From: Stieleria tagensis
GTDB lineage: Bacteria > Planctomycetota > Planctomycetia > Pirellulales > Pirellulaceae
DNA length: 64,000 nt
Reading direction: 5' to 3'
NCBI RefSeq assembly: GCF_024129865.1
Contig: NZ_JAMYFE010000046.1
Span: 1-64,000, forward strand
Shown here: piece after piece, positions 18,347 through 27,428 of the stretch
Layout of the letters: every line of letters starts with the position of its first letter
Position numbering within the stretch: the first letter of the stretch is position 1
The notes under the pieces: generated by a model
What the model was told of the DNA's origin: nothing
What the model saw: the letters and a program-made list of their open reading frames with translations, nothing else
The model's database searches: none
Translations under genes and position numbers: made by a program

Positions 18347-19438
18347 TTACTGATTCAAGTCGACGGCTCCGTCGACCGCACTCTCAACGGCTGCATCAGC
18401 TCCAGCGGAACCGGCATCCGTGTTTAAGTTCGTGTCGACGTTCGTGTCTGCATTCAGACCGCTGGACGTATCCGAGTTGATCTGAGTGCTTCCGTCCGCA
18501 TTAATCCGAGCGTCCGACGAACTGCTGGGGATTTCACTGTTTACATCGGTCGATGCTCTCACATTTGCACCCGAAGAGTCGACGGCTGCGTCAGCATCGG
18601 ACTGAGTGTTGATCCCGGCAGCATCTGTCGAGACATCCGCCGAGGCGTTGGCACCCGTTTGAGTGTCGGTGCTACCCGATGCTTGGTTGGACGTCGCCTG
18701 GTTGGACATCTGTTGTTGATTGCTGGCGGCGTTCTGCGATGTGCCGGTTGCATCATTTGTCATCCCCGATTCATCGTAACTACCGTAGCCGGCTGAGTAC
18801 CGCTGATTAGATGTTTGAGCGTTGTCGAAGTACACGCGACTACCGTTGACACAGATGAATTCTCGGCCGCTGGCATCATGCCGCAACATGTATGATCGAC
18901 CTTGAGCCATCGGCTGCGCCGCAGCATAGTTCTGCCCACTGTAGGTCTGACCGTTGTAGTTCTGCCCACTGTAGTTCTGGCCGTTGTAGTTCTGGCCGTT
19001 GTAGTTCTGGCCGTTGTAGTTCTGGCCGTTGTAGTTCTGGCCGTTGTAGTTCTGGCCGTTGTAGTTCTGGCCGTTGTAGTTCTGGCCGTTGTAGTTCTGG
19101 CCGTTTCTTCCGGTATTTGCGTTCACGTTGGCGTTGGCGTTGGCGTTGACATCGGCATTGGTGCCATTGACCGCTGCGTTGCCATTGACTGTCGTGTCAA
19201 CCTGTCCGGCCGGAGTGTTCAGTCGGGAATTCACACGCGAATCGACTTGGGCGGCTGTGTTGCGGACTCCATCGCGGACCGCATTGGCTCCATTTTGAAC
19301 GGTTCCCTGCACGGCTCCCGCGGCACGATTGACTGCATTGCCAGCGCGGGAGATCGGATTACCGGGAATGCCTTGAGCCGTGGAGATTCCGCCGGTCAAA
19401 AGGACAGCCAAGCAAGGTGAGATGATGAGCGACTTCAT
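18347..19438 (-). CDS. Secreted low-complexity protein with NGQNY tandem repeats
   Basis: The 363-aa precursor has a signal peptide (MKSLIISPCLAVLLTGGISTAQG). A stretch rich in Asn, Ala and Val follows, then 12 consecutive five-residue units of the form N/S-G-Q-N/T-Y. After these is a short ordered-looking segment (GRSYMLRHDASGREFICVNGSRVYF). The C-terminal half is low complexity in Ser, Asp, Ala, Asn and Thr. No known domain is recognised. Tyr/Gln/Asn/Gly repeats of this kind occur in extracellular adhesive or self-assembling proteins; that role is inference. The start was chosen at the second Met (MKSLI) because GGAAA precedes it; an ATG four codons earlier is possible. A strong terminator follows. 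Confidence 0.8.
   Translation of the reverse strand: MKSLIISPCLAVLLTGGISTAQGIPGNPISRAGNAVNRAAGAVQGTVQNGANAVRDGVRNTAAQVDSRVNSRLNTPAGQVDTTVNGNAAVNGTNADVNANANANVNANTGRNGQNYNGQNYNGQNYNGQNYNGQNYNGQNYNGQNYNGQNYNGQNYSGQNYNGQTYSGQNYAAAQPMAQGRSYMLRHDASGREFICVNGSRVYFDNAQTSNQRYSAGYGSYDESGMTNDATGTSQNAASNQQQMSNQATSNQASGSTDTQTGANASADVSTDAAGINTQSDADAAVDSSGANVRASTDVNSEIPSSSSDARINADGSTQINSDTSSGLNADTNVDTNLNTDAGSAGADAAVESAVDGAVDLNQ
18926..19105 (-). repeat. Twelve tandem 15-bp units coding N/S-G-Q-N/T-Y
   Basis: Twelve in-frame 15-base units read on the plus strand as variants of CCGTTGTAGTTCTGG. The eight or so central copies appear identical at the DNA level, while those at the C-terminal end of the array vary (Ser for Asn, Thr for Asn). 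Identity of the DNA, not just the protein, indicates recent expansion by slippage or unequal recombination. Confidence 0.92.
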
Positions 19439-19803
19439 TTTAGTTTCCATTTTTGGGGTCGAGGAGGACTTCGGTCGATGCCTGCAGCCGCATGATGTCA
19501 CGGTACCTGTGGATGGCAGCAGAATCGAACGACACGTTTCAAAGCGGAAGCAATCGCTATGCCAAGTTGCGGAAGTTTCGCCCCAAAAAATGGATCGGTT
19601 GGTCAGAAGTGTAGGCCGATTTGGTGCCCGACCATCGCGTTTGACAAACTCATTCGTTGTCGGTGGCTAACAGCGGACCGGTGTGATTGATCCGCACAAA
19701 TAGGGTCGTGAGGTGCCTGGCCAGGACCGAAATTGGTGCTTGATTGAACAACTTGATCAAAGACATACCAGAAGTGGGCGAAGGCGCGGTTAGATGCACA
19801 GCC
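19439..19803. other. Intergenic region with no gene seen
   Basis: It separates two minus-strand genes. Reading frames here have no family features and none has a good start. It presumably carries the promoter of the repeat-protein gene. I see no hairpin with a T-run after the DUF456 gene. Confidence 0.45.
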
Positions 19804-20379
19804 TTAGATGCACAGCGCGACCAGGACGACGAAGACGAGTGCCATTCCCGCCAGGAACTTTCCAATCGTTCCGAACGTGCGTCCCCAGAATGTGGCATGT
19901 CCGATCGTCCAATTTTCTCTCCACCGCCTGCCGTCGGTCCACTCGCCATACATGGCACCGGCCGCCGCACCGAGCCCGCCAAACAGCAGTGCCGCGATCA
20001 GCGAACCGATCACCGGCACTGGGATGCCAATCATCGCACCGGCGATCGCTCCGACCATCGAACCGAGGATGGAGTACAACGTCGATCGGCGACTGGCGCC
20101 GGCACGTTTGGCCCCGAACGCGCTGGCGATGAATTCAACGATCTCGCCCACCAGCGCGATCAAAAACGTTGCCAGTAGCACTGTGTAATCGATCGCGATC
20201 CGCCCCTGCTGCGGCCCGGCCCAGACGTACAGGGCGACCAATGCGACACAGATCCAGTTGCCCGGCAAGGCAATCAAATTGGTCAACCAAGCAAGTAGAC
20301 AAGAAATAGCCAGCAGTCCGGCGATCAACACCGCGCCCATCGGTTCGGCCCATTGCATCCATTCCATCATTCGTTCCAT
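19804..20379 (-). CDS. DUF456 family membrane protein
   Basis: This 191-aa protein is almost wholly hydrophobic, with about five membrane segments. It shows the DUF456 pattern: a first hairpin with TNLIALPGNWICVALVALY, a central GEIVEFIASAFGAKRAGASRR motif, and a Gly-rich pair of helices (GSMVGAIAGAMIGIPVPVIG, LFGGLGAAAGAMYGEW). The function of the family is unknown. Its start lies within the last 13 bases of the glycerophosphodiesterase gene upstream, so the two are probably co-transcribed and translationally coupled. Confidence 0.85.
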   Translation of the reverse strand: MERMMEWMQWAEPMGAVLIAGLLAISCLLAWLTNLIALPGNWICVALVALYVWAGPQQGRIAIDYTVLLATFLIALVGEIVEFIASAFGAKRAGASRRSTLYSILGSMVGAIAGAMIGIPVPVIGSLIAALLFGGLGAAAGAMYGEWTDGRRWRENWTIGHATFWGRTFGTIGKFLAGMALVFVVLVALCI

Positions 20380-22202
20380 TCCAGTTGCGGGTTGATTCCC
20401 AAATAGTAGGCGATCTCCAACATCAACCGTTCCAACGGACTCATCGCTCGACGCTGTCGCAGCACTTGACGGGCCAGTGAGGGGCGGTCGGTGATTAAAT
20501 TGTCTACACCACGACTGATCATCAAAGACATCGTGTAGGGATCGTTCAACGTCCAGGCCGAGACGGTTTTACCACGTGAATGAGCCAGTTCGACAAAGGC
20601 TGGCGTTGCCAACGTGTCTTTGACGGCTAAAAAGTCCACCGGGGTTCGTGTCAGATCACCGGCGACCACCGCGGTCAATAAACCCACCGTCCATTGGGGA
20701 CGCAACTTGCGGATCTTGGCAACCCCCTGAGCCTCCAATGACATCACGACGATCTGGTCCTGCATTTGATTGGCTTCGACAATGTCGACCACCTTTTGCT
20801 CCAGGTTTTGAGTGTGACCGTAATACTTCAGTTCGATGTTCACGCGGGCCCGGCCACGGCAAATCTTCAATACCTCGTCCAGCGTCGGCAGACGCTGCTC
20901 TTGAAAACTCGGATCAAAGAAGCTGCCGATATCGACCTGGCGAAGTGAATCGGCGGTTGCATTCCAGATTTTGGTTGGGTTGCCACCGACCTTTTTCAAA
21001 TCGCTGTCGTGGATCACCATCACCACACCGTCAAGTGATTCTTGAACATCGATTTCCACCCAGTCCGTTTCGTCCTCGATCGCTTGATTGATCGCAGCGA
21101 TTGTGTTTTCAGGCGCCTTGAATGCACCACCGCGGTGCGCTGTGATTTCGACTCGGTCTTCTAGATCGACGCCGCGCAGCAATGTGATCCCCAACAACGC
21201 TGACACCATCGGCAGGACAATCACTGCTGATAGGACTCGGCCGCGGGTGAAGTGCTCGGCGATGCCGGACGCTAGCACCGGCCATTGCGGAACGCTGATC
21301 CGATCGGCCCCGCGGTCACACACGTACAACCCGGTGAGCGTCGTCGCCAAGGTGACATTGGCAAGAATACTAAGGATCAGATTGGTTCCCGACACCAACA
21401 GAATCATCAGACCCATCGCGATGACCAACAGCGACAACGTCGATGACGCATACCAGATCAATGTTTTTGTCACCCAAATCACCAGCAAGGACAGCACGAA
21501 TCGAACCGCCAGATTAAGTCCACCCCAAGTCACCAGGGCTGTGAAGACGGTTTGACGATGACCACCCACACGCTGGCGACTGGCCGTCAAGGTCTGGTTT
21601 GCTGTCAACCCTTCGAACAACACGATGGGTGTGGCATAGACCCATCCGATCAATTGAATGCACAGCGTCACCGCCATCGCTCCCAAGACCAGTCCAATCG
21701 CCCCCACGGCTCGCCAAAATACCGGCGGTTTGTCAGTCAGATAAAAGTTGATGTCGTGATCGGTCAACAACCACCAGAAAAGGAACGCGGCGAGGCCCAC
21801 GAACGGTAGGGCGGTCAGGATACATCGCATCACCACGTGCCCCGCCACCCGTAACAGCGGTGTCGACTTGGACACGACAAAGGCCAGTGCACTGCGCGGC
21901 CGCGGAATTTGTCTTTGTTGAACCCCCATGCAAACGGACATCAGCAATGCCAGTTCGATCGCGAACAGACAAACCACCGCCGCTCCGACCACGAACACAG
22001 TCAGCCAGCCGAGCGGATGGATCAAAAAGCGAACGATGTCAGTGTCGGCCAGCACGTCACGGCCTGAAACCGCGACGAACAAGCGGAACAAAAGTCCAAC
22101 AGCGGGGGCAAGAAAGACAAACGCCAGCAGTTTAAACAGGATGTCCGTCACTGCGAGGTAGCCCCAGCCGTCACGCAGATAGCGGGTGATAGTATTGATC
22201 AT
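20367..22202 (-). CDS. Membrane-anchored glycerophosphodiester phosphodiesterase
   Basis: The 611-aa protein has an N-terminal membrane domain (residues 1-340, about eight hydrophobic segments, of the glycerophosphoryl diester phosphodiesterase membrane type). A C-terminal GDPD TIM-barrel follows: EITAHRGGAFKAPENT with catalytic His356-Arg357, VEIDVQESLDGVVMVIHDS with the metal-binding Glu/Asp and second His, and VNIELKYYG. It hydrolyses glycerophosphodiesters to glycerol-3-phosphate and an alcohol. The start was chosen at MINTITRYLRDGW; a 61-codon upstream extension lacks family similarity. The 3' end overlaps the DUF456 gene by 13 bases. Confidence 0.88.
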   Translation of the reverse strand: MINTITRYLRDGWGYLAVTDILFKLLAFVFLAPAVGLLFRLFVAVSGRDVLADTDIVRFLIHPLGWLTVFVVGAAVVCLFAIELALLMSVCMGVQQRQIPRPRSALAFVVSKSTPLLRVAGHVVMRCILTALPFVGLAAFLFWWLLTDHDINFYLTDKPPVFWRAVGAIGLVLGAMAVTLCIQLIGWVYATPIVLFEGLTANQTLTASRQRVGGHRQTVFTALVTWGGLNLAVRFVLSLLVIWVTKTLIWYASSTLSLLVIAMGLMILLVSGTNLILSILANVTLATTLTGLYVCDRGADRISVPQWPVLASGIAEHFTRGRVLSAVIVLPMVSALLGITLLRGVDLEDRVEITAHRGGAFKAPENTIAAINQAIEDETDWVEIDVQESLDGVVMVIHDSDLKKVGGNPTKIWNATADSLRQVDIGSFFDPSFQEQRLPTLDEVLKICRGRARVNIELKYYGHTQNLEQKVVDIVEANQMQDQIVVMSLEAQGVAKIRKLRPQWTVGLLTAVVAGDLTRTPVDFLAVKDTLATPAFVELAHSRGKTVSAWTLNDPYTMSLMISRGVDNLITDRPSLARQVLRQRRAMSPLERLMLEIAYYLGINPQLEWNE

Positions 22203-22398
22203 GTTAGCGATGGGTTGGCTGCTCAAAAACGTGACCGCATCCTCGTCCGGTCTGACGGCAATTCTGTAGGGAACGGAAATATTCCGACAGAGCAACGCCA
22301 AGAAAAGTAGCCGCAGGTTGGCAAAAGGCCTATAAAGACGGTGATTCGTCGGCTGCGTCGGATCGCTACTACCGTTGTCTTGCACAGGTGCCTAGCGG

Positions 22399-23730
22399 AT
22401 GAGTTTCGTGTCTAGAATTTGTCGTAAAGAACTCCGAAAGGTGACCTCGGTCTGCCGTGGCTCGATCGCGGCTGTGTTGGGCGTTTTGTTGCTGTCTCCT
22501 GCGATCTGCCCCGCCCAACCCGGTCTGGATGACGCTCCGATTCGCTATCCGCTAACCAAGGGAAACAACCCGGTTACAGATCTGTTTGCCAAAATCGATG
22601 CCGGTGAGACGCAGCTGCAGTACGAACCCGGATTTGGCCAACTGCGATCGTTGCTGGATGAATTACAGATACCGATTTCGTCGCAGTCATTGGTCTTTTC
22701 CCAAACCAGTTTGCAATCGGCGCGGATTTCTCCCGCCAATCCACGGGCGATCTATTTCAACGACGATGTCTATGTGGGCTGGGTGCGAGGCAGTTCGCTG
22801 CTCGAAATTTCGACGGCGGATCCGCTGTTGGGGGCTGCGTTTTACACCGTCCAGATGACACCTCGACGCGCGATCACCCGTCGTGAAAACGGCCGCTGCT
22901 TGGCATGTCATGAAACGTACACGCCCGAGGGACAAGTTCCGATCCACACGATCCGCAGTGTGATGACGCGTCCCAGCGGGAAAATTAACTTGTTGCTCGA
23001 CTCCTATATCACCGGTCATGCCAGTCCCTTGTCGGAGCGATGGGGCGGATGGTACGTCAGCGGATCGTCCGGTGAATCGACGCACTTGGGCAACTCCTTT
23101 TTAGAGGGCGACAAATTAGTCCCCCACGGGACTGCGAATCGCGACGACCTGACCGGCGATTTTGAAACGGCCAATTGGCTGACGCCGCACAGCGATATCG
23201 TCGCGCTGATGGTGTTGGAGCATCAAACCCAGATGCACAACCGGTTCACGCAAGCCAATTTCGCGGTCCGTCGCGCAATCCACGCGACACAGTCAGCGGA
23301 ATCCCAACCGGACTCGGCGGAAACCGCCCCAACGCTTGAAACGACGATCAATCAAGCCGCCAAACTGGTGGTGGATTATTTGCTGTTCGTCGACGAAGCG
23401 AAATTGGAATCACCGGTCCGCGGGTCAAATTCGTTCGCCATCGATTTCAGTCGCCGTGGTCAACGAGACTCTCAAGGACGATCGCTGCGAGATTTTGATC
23501 TCGACCACCAACTGTTCCGCTACCCATGTAGCTATCTAATCAACGGCTCAGCGTTTTCTTCGCTGGAACCAGCCCTGCTGCAACGGGTCTATCAACAATT
23601 GCACGCCATTTTGATGGGGCAAAACCAGGCCCCTGAATACGACCATCTGAGCCCCCAATCGCGGGCCGACATCCTGTCGATTTTACGTGAAACGAAAACC
23701 GATTTGCCAGATTATTGGAGCCAATCGTGA
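22399..23730 (+). CDS. Secreted mono-haem c-type protein of unknown function
   Basis: The 443-aa precursor has a signal peptide (hydrophobic AAVLGVLLLSPAICPAQ) and one c-type haem-binding motif, CLACH, around residue 172 in the context RENGRCLACHETYTPEG. The rest (AIYFNDDVYVGWVRG before it, GKINLLLDSYITGHASPLSERWGGWYV after it, given in parts) is not a family I can name. Planctomycetes encode many such proteins. AGGTG stands eight bases before the ATG. The stop codon overlaps the GTG start of the next gene, so both proteins are probably made together and may form an exported pair. Confidence 0.75.
   Translation: MSFVSRICRKELRKVTSVCRGSIAAVLGVLLLSPAICPAQPGLDDAPIRYPLTKGNNPVTDLFAKIDAGETQLQYEPGFGQLRSLLDELQIPISSQSLVFSQTSLQSARISPANPRAIYFNDDVYVGWVRGSSLLEISTADPLLGAAFYTVQMTPRRAITRRENGRCLACHETYTPEGQVPIHTIRSVMTRPSGKINLLLDSYITGHASPLSERWGGWYVSGSSGESTHLGNSFLEGDKLVPHGTANRDDLTGDFETANWLTPHSDIVALMVLEHQTQMHNRFTQANFAVRRAIHATQSAESQPDSAETAPTLETTINQAAKLVVDYLLFVDEAKLESPVRGSNSFAIDFSRRGQRDSQGRSLRDFDLDHQLFRYPCSYLINGSAFSSLEPALLQRVYQQLHAILMGQNQAPEYDHLSPQSRADILSILRETKTDLPDYWSQS
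23717..23720 (+). promoter_or_regulatory. Ribosome binding site deciding a GTG start
   Basis: GGAG lies six bases before the GTG that overlaps the upstream TGA stop. It favours that GTG over an in-frame TTG twelve bases earlier. Confidence 0.7.
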
Positions 23731-24548
23731 ATCAATCACTCGCCCGCTGTTTTTGTGGACTGGTTTGGTTCGCATCGGGACTGATTCTCGCGGACGAACC
23801 GGTGGCCGACCCAAGACTCGATCACATGCAGGAACAAGCCAAGCGGATGCAGATCACGGGCACCGACCCGAATCAAGAATCGGTTCCCGTCACACTGCAC
23901 CCCGAGCCCTTGCTGCGTTACACCAACCCACTGTACGAAGGTCAGTCCGATGGTGCGTTATTAATGTGGTGCCAGGACAGTACACCGGTGGTGTTAGGGT
24001 CCTATTCGATTCGCCACAATCAAATGCTGCATCGAGAGCTGGTTTCGTTTTCTGAAACGCCGATGACTTGCCGGGTCGAGGAACAAGTCGTTTGGGCGCC
24101 CAGCCGAAATGGTTTCGCACGCCAAAATTTTCCCGATGCGGCCTCACCGGCGGTGAACCCGCGAATGCGTTTGTTGCAAATGAAACGCATGGCAGATCGG
24201 ATTTCGGTGACTGACCTGCGACGGTTAACGACACCGCTGTATCGCTATTCATCCGAGCAGCAAGGGGTGATCGACGGAGCCGTGTTTGCGATGGTCAAAG
24301 CTAACGATCCCGAGCTGCTCATTTTGATCGAAGCCTATCAATCGGGAGACGATCCAGCGCAATGGCGATTTTCGCTCGCTCGCATGAGTTCTCAACCGAT
24401 GGAGGTCAAACTCGATGGCACCCAGGTTTGGTCACCGACGTTCTACTGGCGCAACCCACGTGCCCCAACCGATCCCTACGTGGAACAGCGTGATAGTCCG
24501 TTGCCGCCTGAATTAAGCGAAGAAGCGCTGAAAACAAATGGCAGTTGA
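23727..24548 (+). CDS. Secreted hypothetical protein, paralogue of the 54.2-kb gene
   Basis: The 273-aa precursor has a signal peptide (MNQSLARCFCGLVWFASGLILA). I do not recognise the family, but a second member lies in this window at 54180-54992. The two share a signal peptide, an early L-R-Y/W-x-N-P motif (LLRYTNPLYEG here), a central VVWAPS-like segment, and a C-terminal block with P-L/I-x-R-Y-x-S-x-x-x-G-V/I-V/I-D-G-A, then P-E-L/V-L-x-L-I/L-E-A, and a final V-x-x-P element. This looks like a secreted planctomycete-specific domain. The GTG start overlaps the upstream mono-haem gene. Function unknown. Confidence 0.72.
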   Translation: MNQSLARCFCGLVWFASGLILADEPVADPRLDHMQEQAKRMQITGTDPNQESVPVTLHPEPLLRYTNPLYEGQSDGALLMWCQDSTPVVLGSYSIRHNQMLHRELVSFSETPMTCRVEEQVVWAPSRNGFARQNFPDAASPAVNPRMRLLQMKRMADRISVTDLRRLTTPLYRYSSEQQGVIDGAVFAMVKANDPELLILIEAYQSGDDPAQWRFSLARMSSQPMEVKLDGTQVWSPTFYWRNPRAPTDPYVEQRDSPLPPELSEEALKTNGS

Positions 24549-24559
24549 CGACGCTCAAG

Positions 24560-26068
24560 TCAGTCTTGTTCACCCTCTGACAACGTCTCAAGATCAACTT
24601 CGCAAACGACAAATGCTTCGCTTGGGCCGTCCGGATTGGCAGTCAATTGTTGGATGCGTTGGCGGTTGATTTCGGCGATCGCTTGAGATGCCTCTTGATC
24701 AGTGAGTGCTCCCGAAGTCTTCGCATAGGAAACGCCAACCGCACGCCACGCCAGTGCTTCGATTGGCCGCTGCAATTGCTCCAGCAAATCGACCAGCTCT
24801 GCGAGCTGCGTCGAATCCGGGGTCTGAGTTTCCGCAAACGCGCGTCCGATTTTTTGTGTTTGCTCCAGTAACCCGGCCCGCTGTTGGGCCCGCTCGGCGT
24901 GATCCGACATTGCCAGCTGTCCAAGTGATTTGCTCAACAAGTGGTACGCGGGGGCTGCGGTCGGATCGAGCAAGACGGTTCGACAGCAACACATGGCGGC
25001 CGACCGGTGATCATCCTGCTGTGACCGCAGGGTCGCCATCGCCAGCCAATAGTCCGCCGTGTCTTTGGCCGACTGTGGGACACCAACCGTCCAGCTTTCG
25101 AGTTTCCCGAAATCGTCCAGTGCAGCCGCGATACGGCCGCTCGCCGCAACAACATCCGGCTGTTGCGAATTCGCCCGATCGAGTGTCTCAGCAGCAACCT
25201 CCCATTGCCCAAGACCCATCTGTTGGCGCGCCTGGCCCAGTGGACCAATCGGATCGCTCCGCTGGGCCGACGCATCGCCTGCAAAGGGCCGATCGATCAT
25301 CAACAGAGTTCGCAGATTCGATTCCTGAATGACACCGGATCGACACAGAGTGCGAAGGTGCTCGGCGGCGAGCAGTCGGCGACCTTGGCGGAGTAATAGA
25401 TCCGCCAACATTTGATGCGCGCGACTTGCGTCCGGGACCTGTTGCAACAGCGAGCGATAGCGATCTTCGGCCTGTTGCCACTGGCCTTGGAATGTCAGCC
25501 ATTCAGCGGTTTGTCCTAGCACCGGCAATCGTGCATCGGGGACCGTCTCGGCAAGGTCATCGAGCAGCTTCACCGCTTCGGCAAATCGATTGCGTTCCGC
25601 CAGCACACGCGCCAACAGGAACAGCGTTTGTGGATCCTCGGGTGTTAGAGCGCGAGCTGCGCGAACGAGCTGGAACGCTGTTGCCGAATCGCCCGACTCC
25701 AGCGCCTGCAACGCGTCGTCGTGTAGCTGGACCGGATCCGCCACCGCTGATTGACTCTGTTGTTGCGGCGCGATGGGGCTGTCGACGGTTTGCGTATTGA
25801 CCGTCGGTGTGTCAACTGAGCGTGACGTTGGTGTCTTGCTGGGGCTTTTTTCCGCAGCCATGGGGTGGCGTGGCACGGGCGTCTGCGGCGTTGCAGATGG
25901 TTGATTGCAACCGCTGGTTGAACAGGTCACCATCACTATCAACATCAGCACCGCGAACGACGGTTGTTGACGGATGCCACATCCTGCCGCGTGCTCCATT
26001 AGATTGCTGGACTCATGCCCAATGGCGGATCGTTGGGACATTGCATGGCGAATTAGAGGATCATTCAT
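24560..26068 (-). CDS. TPR lipoprotein related to the N-terminal half of the CRTAC1-like proteins
   Basis: The 502-aa product carries a lipobox (VMVTCSTSGC, Cys54) then a Pro/Thr/Ser-rich linker and about six TPR-like repeats. Conserved blocks, LPVLGQTAEWL, then AHQMLADLLLRQGRRLLAAEHLRTLC, then TADYWLAMATL, match the same places in the four large proteins to the right. The reading frame ends with EVDLETL, about where the linker before the propeller begins in those proteins (SIDPDQFDL in the 40.3-kb gene), so it resembles a version lacking the propeller. The ATG overlaps the stop of the cytochrome gene as ATGA. A later ATG at 25999 (MEHAAGCG) would give a shorter, more usual signal peptide. 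Function is unknown; TPRs suggest protein binding in the periplasm. Confidence 0.82.
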   Translation of the reverse strand: MNDPLIRHAMSQRSAIGHESSNLMEHAAGCGIRQQPSFAVLMLIVMVTCSTSGCNQPSATPQTPVPRHPMAAEKSPSKTPTSRSVDTPTVNTQTVDSPIAPQQQSQSAVADPVQLHDDALQALESGDSATAFQLVRAARALTPEDPQTLFLLARVLAERNRFAEAVKLLDDLAETVPDARLPVLGQTAEWLTFQGQWQQAEDRYRSLLQQVPDASRAHQMLADLLLRQGRRLLAAEHLRTLCRSGVIQESNLRTLLMIDRPFAGDASAQRSDPIGPLGQARQQMGLGQWEVAAETLDRANSQQPDVVAASGRIAAALDDFGKLESWTVGVPQSAKDTADYWLAMATLRSQQDDHRSAAMCCCRTVLLDPTAAPAYHLLSKSLGQLAMSDHAERAQQRAGLLEQTQKIGRAFAETQTPDSTQLAELVDLLEQLQRPIEALAWRAVGVSYAKTSGALTDQEASQAIAEINRQRIQQLTANPDGPSEAFVVCEVDLETLSEGEQD

Positions 26069-27228
26069 TGAGGTTCACGCACACGAATCCAGTGATCATG
26101 AAACGGCGTGTGTAGCCCTTCGATTTTGAGCGCCGGCATGTGGCAATCGATGCATCCGGTTTGTGGTGAAACAGGACAGGCAACGTGCGAAGCGGAATCG
26201 GGAAGGTGGCATTTGACGCAGTTTTGCTCGTGGTCAGTCGTTGTGGTGGCTTCGATCGATTGATGGGGATTATGACAGGTGGTGCACTTTAATTCTCCAT
26301 CGGATTGCAAGTAGCACTCGCTCCGCAGCATTCCCACCGGCTGAAACCGAGCCAAGGAAGTCGGATACTCTCGCAATTGTTCTCGCGAGACATCCTTGGG
26401 CAACCGATGACAATCACCGCAAAGCTGAATCTCGGACTCGACGTCCCAGTCAACACGCCCCACTGAAAAGGGTGGCGGATCAGGCATTTGACGCGCCTGT
26501 TTGACATGCTCACTAGCCGGACCATGGCATTTTTCACAATTGACGTTGGGCACCAAATCCACGATCTGCTGATCGACGATTTCTCCGGTGGTCACATGAC
26601 AATCGATGCACTTTTCCAACACGAAACCTTGATGCTTGTTGCCAAACATCTCGCCCATGGTTTGTGGTGGATCGTTTCGCTGTCCTGGCGTCTTGTCCAA
26701 TTCACCGATCGTCCCGAACCAGGACACACGGTGCTCCAATCCAACGGTTCCCTGCGCGGGATCGGGAATCAAAGTCATCAAGGTGAGCGCGTGATGACCG
26801 AGCGCGTACTGCAATCGAAAGCTCTGGTCGCCGTACTTTTCGCTCAGACGAACAAACAATCCCTGATCATCGGCGTGATAGGTGTACGTTCCGTAGGGTT
26901 CCCCGGCATCAAATGATTTGCCCACAAACTTGCTCACCACCTCGGGATCGTCAGCTCGGCGGAACGTCGTCGCATGACCATGTTGGCTGTGCAATTGATG
27001 GTTTTCGGCGTGACACTCCCGACAGACCTCGCGTCCGACGAAATGCGGCTCGGCCGCTGCGGCGAAAATCGGCTGTGCCAGCACCGGCGATTCGTTCCAC
27101 GCTTCACTCGAGCGCTGGTGATTCGGATCCAGCCATACGCCGGTCGCAATGCCTGTCACGATCAAGATCACGAAAACCGCATTCAACCAGGTACGTTTCA
27201 ACCTTGATTCCCCGTCAAAAAAATTCAC
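26065..27228 (-). CDS. Heptahaem cytochrome c with N-terminal membrane anchor
   Basis: This 387-aa protein has seven CxxCH haem-binding motifs: CRECH, CIDCH, CEKCH, CGDCH, CTTCH, CVKCH and a second CIDCH. The N-terminus has one hydrophobic segment (LNAVFVILIVTGIATGVWL) that may be an uncleaved anchor or signal. Spacing and motifs such as HGPASEH resemble cytochrome c-554 and NapC/NrfB-like multihaem families. I see no catalytic pocket signature for a specific reductase. The start is GTG, giving MNFFDGESRLKRTWL. It is the upstream partner of the TPR lipoprotein by a 4-base ATGA overlap, which suggests that the two proteins act together, perhaps as an electron-transfer module at the inner membrane; that is inference. 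Confidence 0.88.
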   Translation of the reverse strand: MNFFDGESRLKRTWLNAVFVILIVTGIATGVWLDPNHQRSSEAWNESPVLAQPIFAAAAEPHFVGREVCRECHAENHQLHSQHGHATTFRRADDPEVVSKFVGKSFDAGEPYGTYTYHADDQGLFVRLSEKYGDQSFRLQYALGHHALTLMTLIPDPAQGTVGLEHRVSWFGTIGELDKTPGQRNDPPQTMGEMFGNKHQGFVLEKCIDCHVTTGEIVDQQIVDLVPNVNCEKCHGPASEHVKQARQMPDPPPFSVGRVDWDVESEIQLCGDCHRLPKDVSREQLREYPTSLARFQPVGMLRSECYLQSDGELKCTTCHNPHQSIEATTTTDHEQNCVKCHLPDSASHVACPVSPQTGCIDCHMPALKIEGLHTPFHDHWIRVREPQ

Positions 27229-27363
27229 GACCGATCACAATCCGCCAACCCAGCAACGGCTGGCACGGCATGTCCAAAGCATACCACATCGGCATGCGAT
27301 TCCCCGCACCCAATGACCGCTAATGGGAACGCGGCAAGTGAAATGCCGCCGGTCACAGACCCT

Positions 27364-27399
27364 CAAAAAAAAACCTCGCCCGCCGGGGGCGAGCGAGGT
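27364..27399 (-). terminator. Intrinsic terminator of the DUF1559 gene at 27.4 kb
   Basis: On the minus strand ACCTCGC pairs with GCGAGGT around a GC-rich loop with inner pairing, followed by a T9 tract. It starts about 30 bases after the DUF1559 stop. Confidence 0.9.
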
Positions 27400-27428
27400 C
27401 AATTCAATCGAATCGAATTCAGTCTTGG

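Noticed and set aside
18926-19105. Possible CRISPR-like array
   Set aside because: The units are 15 bp, contiguous with no unique spacers, and in frame with a coding sequence.
18902-19420. 172-codon plus-strand frame with a long run of Val/Leu/Ala repeats
   Set aside because: It is the antisense reading of the NGQNY repeat gene; the hydrophobic repeat comes from the tandem DNA, and the minus frame has a signal peptide and terminator.
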